Assembly: GCA_018350325.1 (NCBI GenBank)
Contig: JAEVLN010000001.1
Location: forward strand, 4,059,254-4,123,253
Length of the DNA: 64,000 nucleotides
Reading direction: 5' to 3'
Source: Globodera rostochiensis
Taxonomy: Eukaryota; Nematoda; Chromadorea; Rhabditida; Heteroderidae
The stretch's first letter is position 1; each line of letters opens with the position of its first letter. Below, piece by piece: positions 22,355 through 32,171 of the stretch. The notes beneath the pieces are model-generated. The model did not search any database. It was not told where the DNA came from and worked only from the letters and a program-made list of their open reading frames with translations. The position numbers and the translations under genes were made by a program.

Positions 22355-24258
22355 ACAGAGGGGTCGGGCATTTCATTAGAGACATTTAACACCAAAGGCA
22401 GCGGCTCAAAACCGAAAGATGAAAGTAAGTTGGCGGGTCGGCACTCCAAAAAGATTGGTTTTTAAAAAAGGGCCGGGGAATAACCAATTATGGTTCGAAG
22501 TTTAAGCATTGTTGGAATATTTTCGCTTGATTCCAATAATCCCCAATTTATCCAAACACTCCAGAGGGGGGGGGGGGGAATGAACGGGCCCCCCCCCCCC
22601 CCCCCCATAACACCAATCCAAAACCCGCGCTCATTAGAGCTGACCGGCAGGCAGCAGCAGAGCAGATGTTCAGGTCCATCTCAACCTCCATGAGAGCTGT
22701 GGCACTTGTTTTGCTGATTGGACGGGTACAATTCGGTATTTGAGGACGGAGACCTCACTGGGAGCAAACATTGGGTCAAAGTCATGGCACAGTGGGGGAA
22801 TATTTCGCGCATTTCCATCTGGACAACCCATTGAAAAGAATTCCATTTAAAATGATTCCATTTCTGCATAGCCCAATTCGAAAGTTAGGGGAATTTGATT
22901 AAATTGGAGGCGATCGGTTGGTTGTTGACAGCTGTTTGGCTTAATATCATAACAGACTTTTAATAAGTTAGTGAAACATTTATTATTATTATTTGCGAAT
23001 TGTTAAAGCGAAAGTGATCGATGATGTGTTAAGCATAAGTTTGTTTGCTTTGATTGACGCTGTGATTGACGGACGACTCTGCCGATGACGGACGGACGGA
23101 CGGATTGAATTTGTCAACACTAACTCATTCAGTCCAACACCTTCCATCGCACAGATTGAAGAGAGATGATGCAAATGAACTCAAAAGCTTTGGGAAGAGA
23201 AGCGAATCACTTGATAATGATATGATAAAGATAAAAGTTTGGATCGGATTTGATCGGTTGGTTTGTACACGTACGAAGTGGAGAAGAGGTGGACGGATTA
23301 AATCAAATGCGGATATCGTATATCCCCCCCCCCCCCCACACGGGTTTGTTTAGCAAAGGATGGGCGGGAAGGAGGAGAGGGAGAAAAGAATGAATGGCTC
23401 GACGGATCCCCCCCCCCTCATGCTCCGATTTCGTCGGCTGGCGAATGACTACCGTCTCCACCCCACCCCCGCCGATGGGTCAACGGATCTTTCGAAATGC
23501 CCTCGTCGGAGGAAGAGATCGTAGTGCCGTCTTTTCCGTCTGCCTTGCCGCTCATTCCATTAGATTTTCGCCCGTCTAAATTCATAGACATCATTCACAA
23601 CAGAAAGCCCATGGCCCTCAGCTCAAATAGCCCCCCCCCCATCTTTGTGTGCCCGTTTGCGGACGAATTCTTCAAGCAGCAGAGGGAATTGGAATTGGGA
23701 GTGTGCCACCCCGAGCAGTCCGCCGGAGATTGGACCAGTGGAAACGGGAAGATGGAGAGGGATTGGGGCGGGAGAGGAGGGGGAAAGATTGGCACATTCA
23801 GCGATGCCATACATCGATTTTGGGATGGTGGAGAATGCATGGAACCGGGGGGGGGGGGGAAGAATTATGTGAGGAGGATGGGGATGAGAGAGGGGGGGGG
23901 GGGTTGGAGTATCGGTCGGCGATGCATGAACGATGATGGCGGAGGACGGGTGAGGAAATTTGGACCGGCCAATGAGCTCTCTCCATCCCCAATCCGCCTT
24001 GGGCAAAAGCAGATTGGCTTCCGCTTCTGCTGATAAAATTTGCCCCGAGGGATCTGACAGAGAGAAAGGGAAGGAAAAAGGGAGAACCGCCGGGGGTAGG
24101 GGTGGAGAACCAAAGCCATTATCGGCCATCAGGCAGATGCCAGATAAAGTGTCACAAACAATCCCCGAGGCAAAAGAGGGGATCACCCAGGGCATGTGAA
24201 CACCGCCCCGGGTGCCATGGTGATTTGCCTAACGGAGATGGAAATTGCGAGGAGACGA
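18811..24258. other. repeat-rich, gene-poor tract with weak ORFs
   Basis: Contains many poly-G/poly-C runs (19060, 19861-19883, 21282, 22324-22353, 22564-22606, 23323, 23890), GGAGA repeats (19910-19935) and Pro-rich frames. Two stretches have more protein-like composition: minus strand from an ATG at 20148 (MTAFLNKIWRSFDDRIGRWT), about 20 bases downstream of a TATATAA, and plus strand 23497-23760 (FADEFFKQQRELELGVC). Neither has a recognisable domain or a supported exon chain, and several frames are open on both strands. Confidence 0.4.
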
Positions 24259-24468
24259 AGAATGGCGATGAATGAGTAGTGCCACAATACAATCGAGACA
24301 AATGAACAAGAGACAAATGAACGAATGAATGGCGATGAATGAGTAGTGCCACAATACAATCGAGACAAATGAACAAGAGACAAATGAACGAATGAATGGC
24401 GATGAGTGAGTAGTGCCACAATACAATCGAGACAAATGAACAAGAGACAAATGAACCAATGAATGGCG
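24259..24468. repeat. three-copy tandem repeat, about 68 bp
   Basis: Three near-identical units containing GCGATGAATGAGTAGTGCC and CAATCGAGACAAATGAACA. Each unit holds its own internal doublet GACAAATGAAC. Confidence 0.9.
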
Positions 24469-24929
24469 AAGATGTGCGAATTGTAGACGAATGAAATTGA
24501 ACGGCAATTAATGTGATCAATTTAAAATGACTTAAATGCCCCAAAAAATGAATCATCCAGCAGGTCCGAATGCCATTCATCGTTTTCCCAGTTTATTTTA
24601 TTTTTAGTGCGTCAAACTTTTGTTTCTAAATATTCGCATTTTAAATTTTATTTTTACACAGCCAATTTTCAAAGTCTAACTTTTGGGATTTAAAGTGAAT
24701 ACAAAATGCTATATTTGCGAAGAGTAAATTTGGAAGGTCTGCGGTTGTTGCGATAAACAAGCAATGGCCAAACTGGCACTACGGAGAGGGGGGGGGGGCG
24801 GAGAGGGGGGGGGGGGGGGGGGGTGGGGTGGGGGGCTGCCCCGGAGGGGTTGAACTGACTGGTGAAAAGCCACCGAGGAAAGCCGAGAACGGACGACCAG
24901 CTAACTGCTGAGAGAGGAGGAGAAAGCAG

Positions 24930-24967
<38 letters not shown>

Positions 24968-25029
24968 CGCATCGACCGTTAGTTAAAACATTGACGACGA
25001 AATACGCCATCACTCGTCAAAGCTACAAG

Positions 25030-25173
25030 CTACATTAATGGCCTTGCCAATACATCGGACATATTCTTGGACAAGATCGCTTCAGGGGTATTTAGAAGAG
25101 CAAAAACTGTCCGGTAGGTAAGAAGTAAAATGACGAATCTCTTGAGATCAGAGTAATTATTTGCTTTGCGCAT
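25030..25173 (-). CDS. possible 47-residue secreted peptide ORF
   Basis: ATG at 25173 opens a frame with a basic N-terminus and a hydrophobic core (FVILLLTYRTVFALL) followed by a short polar part, ending in TAG. This resembles a signal peptide with a short mature region, or a first coding exon. No homology is recognised and the ORF is short enough to occur by chance. Confidence 0.2.
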   Translation of the reverse strand: MRKANNYSDLKRFVILLLTYRTVFALLNTPEAILSKNMSDVLARPLM

Positions 25174-27352
25174 TATGGTAAAACCGGCCAAGTCTGGCAA
25201 AAGTGATTTTACTGAGTGATGGGACTTTGGGTCCTTGGGAAGAAAGCGCCTAGGGCAATTCCATTCACGACAGCGAGCTTGGCACAAAATTGCCCTGCCG
25301 TCCAATCCACCTCATCCATTCACCCTCACCGTCCTTCCTCTTTCGTCAGCGTTTCCGACGGCAGAGACAGCTCTCAACGTCGGCTCTCGGCCTTCCCAAT
25401 TCCCATCAACGGCGACGGCACTGAACTACACACATCGGCAATGGCGCATAGCCTCAGGGAACAATCCATCCAAAAATTCGATATTCCCCCTCCCTTAGGG
25501 GGCAGCCCCATTCTTCCCATTCACTCAGTACTCTCCCCCCCCCCCGGCTGCTCAAGCTCGGAGGAGAGGAGGAAAAGGAGGAAAACTGACGGAGGGGCGA
25601 GCGGAGGTCCGTGCCCTGAAAATGAATGGATGGAAGCCGGAGAATTGGCATCCAACCATTCCCATCACTCACCCACTCGCCAATTCATGGAAATTGGACA
25701 ACCGGAGGGAGAAGGGACGGAGGAGCAAAAAGTGGCCAAATCGGACGAAAATACAAATCCAGGGAATGCCGGGGGGGAATGCTGGGGGGGGGGGAATGCT
25801 GGGGGGGGGGGAAAATGCTGGGGGGGGGGGGTTGATTGTCGTAGGCAGCGACTGCAATCAAACAGATTGGCAAAGTCTAAATTCCAAACCTAAAAAATGT
25901 TGTTGGCACACGCCCAAGGATTGGGGATCAACTTAATTGGGTCAATTTGAGATCCCCTTCCTTTCTGAGTATTGGGCATGTTAACTGATGAATAAGTGAG
26001 TTCTTTCCCAAAACATCCAGCCGACCCAACATCTCCCACTCCCCACATCACCCCCCCCCCCCCGGTCCCCTCATTTCCATTCCATCCCCATCAGTCAGTT
26101 CTCCCCCCCCCCCCATTTATTCCGACGAGTCTTGCCTATGCCCCCGACCAGCCGACCGACCGGCCAATTCCCAATAAAGGAGCTCTCCCCTCCTCCCATG
26201 TCCCCCCCCCCCCCCCTCCCATTCATTCATTTCGCTCATGCCCGACGGCGACGGCGCACTTCCTTCACCATTCATTCATTCTTCGTTGATGTGAGCAAAG
26301 AAAGATGAGATGAGGGGAGCGGGAGTGCGGGGAAGGAAGGAATTGGATGTGGGGGATGGTTGGGGTCGTGGGGGGGGGGGGGGGGGATTGGGCCGATGGA
26401 GGAGAGTTCCCCGGGGGTCTCCGACTGAATTATTATTTTGGCATTCAGACTCGCCAATCTCCAACAGGCAAAACGATGGTTATGCATAAAGAACGGATAA
26501 TAGTGAAGATAATCAGAAAATATTTAATTGTCAAAGTGAAGATCGGTAAAGGAACCGCCTTTTCAGTGGCATAAACTCAATGGGTACGGTGCAATCCTAT
26601 TTTTAAGCCTCAGGCAATGGACAATAAATCTTTTGAAGCGTACGATTTTCCATTGATTTCCGGTTCCATCGCCCGTCCTCAACAAATTGTGCAGTCAGTC
26701 ACTAAATCAAGCAACACACAGCCAAACTGGCCCAACAACATATTAAATCATCAATCATACGCACTGTACTTGGGGCCAAATGTCACGAAAATGCTTTTGT
26801 TTTTGCCAATTTATTGGCACTTTACCGATGAAAATGTTAAATGGATGGATATGTAAATGAATGGTCTGGATTGTATGAGAATTATCACCAACCAAACCAT
26901 CCAACCAGCCTTCCATCATTTCTCATGTAAATCCTCTGTTAATTAAAGACTCTGACGATGGCACTTTCTCTATTCTGCAAAGGCTCTGTGCCTTCCTCAT
27001 TTTCCGACCAATTTCCATCATCGGTGCCCGAGGAGCCATCCGACTGAATTCCCCCCCCCCCCCCATTCAGTGCCTCCCTCATTCACTACCCGCCGATTGG
27101 GCCTTTGTTTACGACAGCCTCACCCACTCTGTGTGCCCTCCGTGGCTGTGGCTCAGATTGGATTGGGAGGGGGGGGGGGGGAATTGTGGCATTAGCATTG
27201 GAAAGCCAAAGAAGCCCTCACTGGTCCCGCCAGCCTTGACGGTCGGATTGACGGCACTCGCCGGGCTGAGACAGACACTCCAGAGTTGCTCTCTTTCTCT
27301 ATGGACTCTCTCTTACGGCATTGTCTCTTATTCCATCATTTTCACTCTATAG

Positions 27353-27524
27353 CCGCCGTAAAGAAATCGCTGTTGTGGAAAAGATTGGACATTACGAAAA
27401 CGCTGACCAAAGGGCTTATTTAACCATTGGATTAGAGTTTATAGAAGCTGATTATTGTCAACATTTTACGCAAATCATAATCACAGATGAAAGAGAATGG
27501 TTGACAGAATTCAAACAAGTGGAG
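27353..27524 (+). CDS. candidate internal exon, unidentified
   Basis: Flanked by a plausible acceptor (CACTCTATAG) and donor (GTGGAG, then GTTGGG). It encodes RRKEIAVVEKIGHYENADQ, then RAYLTIGLEFIEADYCQHF and TQIIITDEREWLTEFKQ. The composition is protein-like and contrasts with the neighbouring G runs. No family recognised; no neighbouring exon was found. Confidence 0.3.
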
Positions 27525-28901
27525 GTTGGGGGTTGGATAATTTGGTGGATGGATTGTAGGGGGGGGGGGAATCGGTTGAGGGACGACGACAACGGAAGGG
27601 GAAGGAGGATCGATCAGCAGCAGCACCCGCCCGTCGCCGACGCCTATTGTGGCGAGGTTGGGCGAGGAAATGGCCGGTCTGTTGATGGGCGGGGGGGGGG
27701 GGATCTGTGGTGATGGGAGAATTTTGGCGAAAGATGAGGTGAGCGGAGGGGGAGATCGACGGGTGAATGAGGCGCGAGTGGGGGCGACTGATGTGGGGGG
27801 GGGGGGGGGGGTACGCTCCGCTGCCAACCGATGCGATGGTTCCCCGATGAGTTGAGTTTGTGAGGGAGCGGAGCCAGATCGGGGCAGATGAGCAGCAGAG
27901 GATCCATCCTCACAGCTGCCCAAATTGGGCAATCGGAAAGCGAATTTGATGAGATGTGGAGAATAAGGGAGAATTTGGGGGGGGGAGAGAATTGTCAGTT
28001 AGGGATGGGTGTAAGGGAGGGATGGACTGTGTTTGATCAGAGCTGATTTGTGCTCTTTGCTGTGATTGAAACAAGCAAAATGTTGAGAATGGACGGAGTC
28101 GGCAGCATCTGACAGGTCGAACGTCCCCAATTTATTCGAACAGGCACCGAAATTTTTGGGTGTTAATAAATAAATTTACAATTGAACAAAAACAAATATA
28201 AATATTCGGACTGATATGAAAGATTTAAACAAAAATGCTGTGATTGGTGCACAAATATGGACGGAAAAAGAAAGCTATAATAAAGGAGATCGTCCGTCGG
28301 TTGAGTGACTAACTAAAATGAGGAAGAAATGGTCCGAATTTGGCTGAGTGAAGCGTCGTCCCCCACTGATCAAACTCTCCTCCCCATCAATCCAGTCATC
28401 ACTTTCCCCCCCCCCCCCCACATACTTTTGGCGGTTTCCTTTTCAAATCGATTCATATGACACAGTTGCAATTGTTTTGCATAGATCGTTCTTTGCTGTG
28501 AAATGATAGGTCATTTAAGAGTTTTAAACAAGGGAATTGCTAGTAATCGTAGATAAGCTCAATATGTTTAGAAGCTATTATCTAGCAGGAACTAAACGAT
28601 CATATAAACCTATAAAAAGTTATGGGTTGAAAAGCGCGAAAAACAAAGTTTTTTGCATTCTCGATTATAACTTTTTGAAATGGATCTAATTATATCGTTG
28701 ATTTGAACACAAAATTTACCTAACTAAAGCTTTCGATTGGTACCAAGTTTGTTTAGATTGGTTGGTTCCAAGAAAAGTTATTGCAGTTCAAAGGTCTCTG
28801 GCGCCCCCTAAATTAGAAATGGGTCAAAGGAAAATTTATTGACACGAACAGCAGAAATTCAACTAAAAGGTTTCGTTTCGATTAAAATTCCACTCAAACC
28901 C

Positions 28902-29001
28902 CGGGTCTCAGGTCAGGAAAAAGCCCGGGTTTCTGGTAACCCGCGGCAACCTGGCTGCGTTATCGTTTAAGTTGGCGGGACTCCAGGATTACCTGAGACC
29001 T
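28902..29001. repeat. 100-bp segment bounded by a perfect 10-bp inverted repeat
   Basis: GGTCTCAGGT near 28902 and ACCTGAGACC near 28992-29001 face each other. The inner part is GC-rich (CCCGGG twice). It lies directly left of the 29-31 kb array and may be a relic of a mobile-element end; no target duplication is visible. Confidence 0.45.
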
Positions 29002-29011
29002 TTTGATAGCA

Positions 29012-31076
29012 TGCCAATCCCGGTCTTTTAAAATCCCGATCCCAAGTTTTCCTTAAAATCCCGATCCCAAGTTTTCCTTAAAATCCCGATCCCAAGTTTT
29101 CCTTAAAAATCCCGATCCCAAGTTTTCCTTAAAATCCCGATCCCAAGTTTTCCTTAAAATCTCGATCCCAAGTTTTCCTTAAAATCCCGATCCCAAGTTT
29201 TCCTTAAAATCCCGATCCCAAGTTTTCCTTAAAAATCCCGATCCCAAGTTTTCCTTAAAATCCCGATCCCAAGTTTTCCTTAAAATCTCGATCCCAAGTT
29301 TTCCTTAAAATCCCGATCCCAAGTTTTCCTTAAAATCCCGATCCCAAGTTTTCCTTAAAATCCCGATCCCAAGTTTTCCTTAAAATCCCGATCCCAAGTT
29401 TTCCTTAAAATCCCGATCCCAAATTTTCCTTAAAATCCCGATCCCAAGTTTTCCTTAAAATCCCGATCCCAAGTTTTCCTTAAAATCCCGATCCCAAATT
29501 TTCCTTAAAAATCCCGATCCCAAGTTTTCCTTAAAATCCCGATCCCAAGTTTTCCTTAAAATCCCGATCCCAAGTTTTCCTTAAAATCCCGATCCCAAGT
29601 TTTCCTTAAAATCCCGATCCCAAATTTTCCTTAAAATCCCGATCCCAAATTTTCCTTAAAATCCCGATCCCAAGTTTTCCTTAAAATCCCGATCCCAAGT
29701 TTTCCTTAAAAATCCCGATCCCAAGTTTTCCTTAAAATCCCGATCCCAAGTTTTCCTTAAAATCCCGATCCCAAGTTTTCCTTAAAATCCCGATCCCAAA
29801 TTTTCCTTAAAATCCCGATCCCAAGTTTTCCTTAAAATCCCGATCCCAAGTTTTCCTTAAAATCCCGATCCCAAATTTTCCTTAAAATCCCGATCCCAAG
29901 TTTTCCTTAAAATCCCGATCCCAAGTTTTCCTTAAAATCCCGATCCCAAATTTTCCTTAAAATCCCGATCCCAAGTTTTCCTTAAAATCCCGATCCCAAG
30001 TTTTCCTTAAAAATCCCGATCCCAAGTTTTCCTTAAAATCCCGATCCCAAGTTTTCCTTAAAATCCCGATCCCAAGTTTTCCTTAAAATCCCGATCCCAA
30101 GTTTTCCTTAAAATCCCGATCCCAAGTTTTCCTTAAAATCCCGATCCCAAGTTTTCTTTAAAATCCCGATCCCAAGTTTTCCTTAAAATCCCGATCCCAA
30201 GTTTTCCTTAAAATCCCGATCCCAAATTTTCCTTAAAATCCCGATCCCAAGTTTTCCTTAAAATCCCGATCCCAAGTTTTCCTTAAAATCCCGATCCCAA
30301 ATTTTCCTTAAAATCCCGATCCCAAGTTTTCCTTAAAATCCCGATCCCAAGTTTTCCTTAAAAATCCCGATCCCAAGTTTTCCTTAAAATCCCGATCCCA
30401 AGTTTTCCTTAAAATCCCGATCCCAAGTTTTCCTTAAAATCCCGATCCCAAGTTTTCCTTAAAATCCCGATCCCAAGTTTTCCTTAAAATCCCGATCCCA
30501 AGTTTTCCTTAAAATCCCGATCCCAAGTTTTCCTTAAAATCCCGATCCCAAATTTTCCTTAAAAATCCCGATCCCAAGTTTTCCTTAAAATCCCGATCCC
30601 AAGTTTTCCTTAAAAATCCCGATCCCAAGTTTTCCTTAAAAATCCCGATCCCAAGTTTTCCTTAAAATCCCGATCCCAAGTTTTCCTTAAAAATCCCGAT
30701 CCCAAGTTTTCCTTAAAATCCCGATCCCAAGTTTTCCTTAAAAATCCCGATCCCAAGTTTTCCTTAAAAATCCCGATCCCAAGTTTTCCTTAAAATCCCG
30801 CTGAAAACCATTTCACAAAAAACTAAAAATGAACCCTACTTTGAGTTTAAACTTGTCAACGCCTAACCCGAATCAACTTTCTAAAAGTTTATGAATGGCA
30901 TAAAACTCTAATTCTGGATTTAGGTGAAACAATTGAATACTTTGAAGTAGAGTTTGCCGGGACCGGGATTTTTGGGAAAAATCGGGACCGGGATCGACCG
31001 GGACCGTGAAAGCCGGGATCGGGATTTTGCCTTTTCAAAAACCGGGATCGGGAAACGGGAAAAACCGGGACTGGCA
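29012..31076. mobile_element. possible inverted-repeat element swollen by a satellite
   Basis: The left end reads TGCCAATCCCGGTC followed by AAAATCCCGATCCC. The right end, reverse-complemented, reads TGCCAGTCCCGGTTTTTCCC followed by CCCGATCCCGG motifs. The arms thus share TGCCA-TCCCGG plus iterated CCCGATCCC, the design seen in the hAT-like elements at 49 and 56 kb. No 8-bp target duplication is visible, so the assignment is tentative. Confidence 0.35.
29030..30798. repeat. 25-bp tandem array, about 70 copies
   Basis: Unit: AAAATCCCGATCCC plus AAGTTTTCCTT, 25 or 26 bp depending on an A-run of 4 or 5. Rare variants (CTCGATCCC, CAAATTTTCC) recur at regular multiples, which points to amplification of multi-unit blocks. 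There are no unique spacers, so it is not CRISPR-like. Confidence 0.97.
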
Positions 31077-31284
31077 ATCAAAAAATTTTTTTTTTGTGAT
31101 GATTACAAGGTGAAACCAAATTTTTTTTTGCCGAAGATTATTGATTTAATCCTTTCAATCTTTTATTGATCTAATCATTGGAATGGTTACAGAACTGATC
31201 CAGATATTTGAAAGCCTTGATTATATTCCTTAATTTTCTGGAATCCGGACACAAAACCTCCAGACCCCCTCCCCCAGTTCCGGC

Positions 31285-31420
31285 CAGGCATGGCCATGGA
31301 TACAAATTTTTAAATCCGTATCCGGATTATCCGTGCCTTTTGTATCCGTCTCATTTTTCGAAAATCATATCCGTCCGTATCCGCTCCGCGGATATCCGCA
31401 ATATCCGCTGTGAAATTTTT
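31285..31420. mobile_element. truncated hAT-like end with TCCGTATCCG iterations
   Basis: CAGGCATGGCCATGG opens a block of ATCCGTATCCG and GGATATCCG iterations. It matches the first nine bases (CAGGCATGG) of the hAT-like element at 49868-50783, but with a different subterminal motif. No matching right end was found nearby. Confidence 0.4.
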
Positions 31421-31578
31421 CCCAATTTTTTTGAACCAAAAATTACGAAAATTTTTTCTCAGTACATATGTTATTGTTAATCTTCACATTGGACATCATT
31501 GTCACAGCATGAGATTGAGACTGCGGGTACGGGTAGTGCCTTTTTTCAAGAAACCTTTAATTTTTCTGGGAAGGAAGG

Positions 31579-31605
31579 CCCGACGGTATCAGCAGGCGCC
31601 GTCGG
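31579..31605. repeat. dispersed hairpin motif, copy B
   Basis: CCCGACGGTATC, loop AGCA, GGCGCCGTCGG. Followed by an AT-rich tail containing TTTGTTAAGAAAAT. Confidence 0.6.
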
Positions 31606-31706
31606 AAAGACTTTTAGGATTTTTGTTAAGAAAATTACTCAAAAATTTCGAATTTTTGGCGATTTGCGAATTTTTAAAAAATGACTTCAGGAGTGGGGGG
31701 GGGGGG

Positions 31707-31732
31707 TCGGCGGTGCCGATAGGCGCCGCCGA
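31707..31732. repeat. dispersed hairpin motif, copy C
   Basis: Arms TCGGCGGTGCC and GGCGCCGCCGA flank the loop GATA; 10 of 11 stem positions are Watson-Crick, the other is G-T. Preceded by AGGAGTGG and a G run; followed by AATTTGTTAAGAGATTT. Confidence 0.7.
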
Positions 31733-32171
31733 GAAAATTTTGAAATTTTAAATCAATTTGTTAAGAGATTTTCAACCAAAATTTTAAAAATGCTGTGATA
31801 AACCTTTTACAAATTCTTTGTTTGCACTCATTTTAATTTAAAAATTTTTGAAAATTAAAAAAAAATTTTTATTAATGGGGGGGGGGGAAGTGTTTTTGTG
31901 ACTCGAGGTAAAACAATAATCCGAACTGAATGCTTCGGACAGTTGATGAAAAGGTGGATTTGTTGCACCTTTGCCAACTAACTCATTACTTTTGTAGTAG
32001 CCGCTGAATTAAATTGGGTAATTAACGCTGGTTGTCAGAAAACGCCGTCTCTCAGGCCAAATGATCGATTTGCCATAATTGAATAAGCTTTTAAGCATTT
32101 TAAGAGAATCAAAATTTATATTTGCCAATAAATTAAATCGAAGCAATTCAAGGCTTTTCTTCCACCTCTCC

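Larger units (their letters stand above)
24470..28900. other. gene-poor tract between arrays
   Basis: AT-rich and GC-homopolymer patches alternate. Runs of 30 or more C at 24931-24964 and of G at 24800-24822 are notable. Plus-strand frame 25216-25893 is open and partly protein-like (SSSEERRKRRKTDGGASG, then EWMEAGELASNHSHHS) but ends in poly-G-derived WGGG repeats. A possible exon at 27353-27524 is listed separately. From 27.9 to 28.9 kb I see nothing coding. Confidence 0.4.
31421..32171. other. intergenic, holds two hairpin motif copies
   Basis: AT-rich with G runs. The copies of the dispersed hairpin at 31579-31605 and 31707-31732 lie here. No exon found. Confidence 0.5.

Noticed and set aside
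22692..22728. ATG followed by a signal-peptide-like start (MRAVALVLLIGR)
   Set aside because: Only twelve codons before a possible donor and no plausible following exon; too short to support a gene.
24152..24580. Minus-strand 142-codon ORF with repeated LYCGTTHSSP-type units
   Set aside because: Translation of the three-copy 68-bp tandem repeat; no independent support.
29030..30798. CRISPR-like regular array
   Set aside because: Repeats are directly adjacent without unique spacers, and the genome is eukaryotic; it is a satellite.
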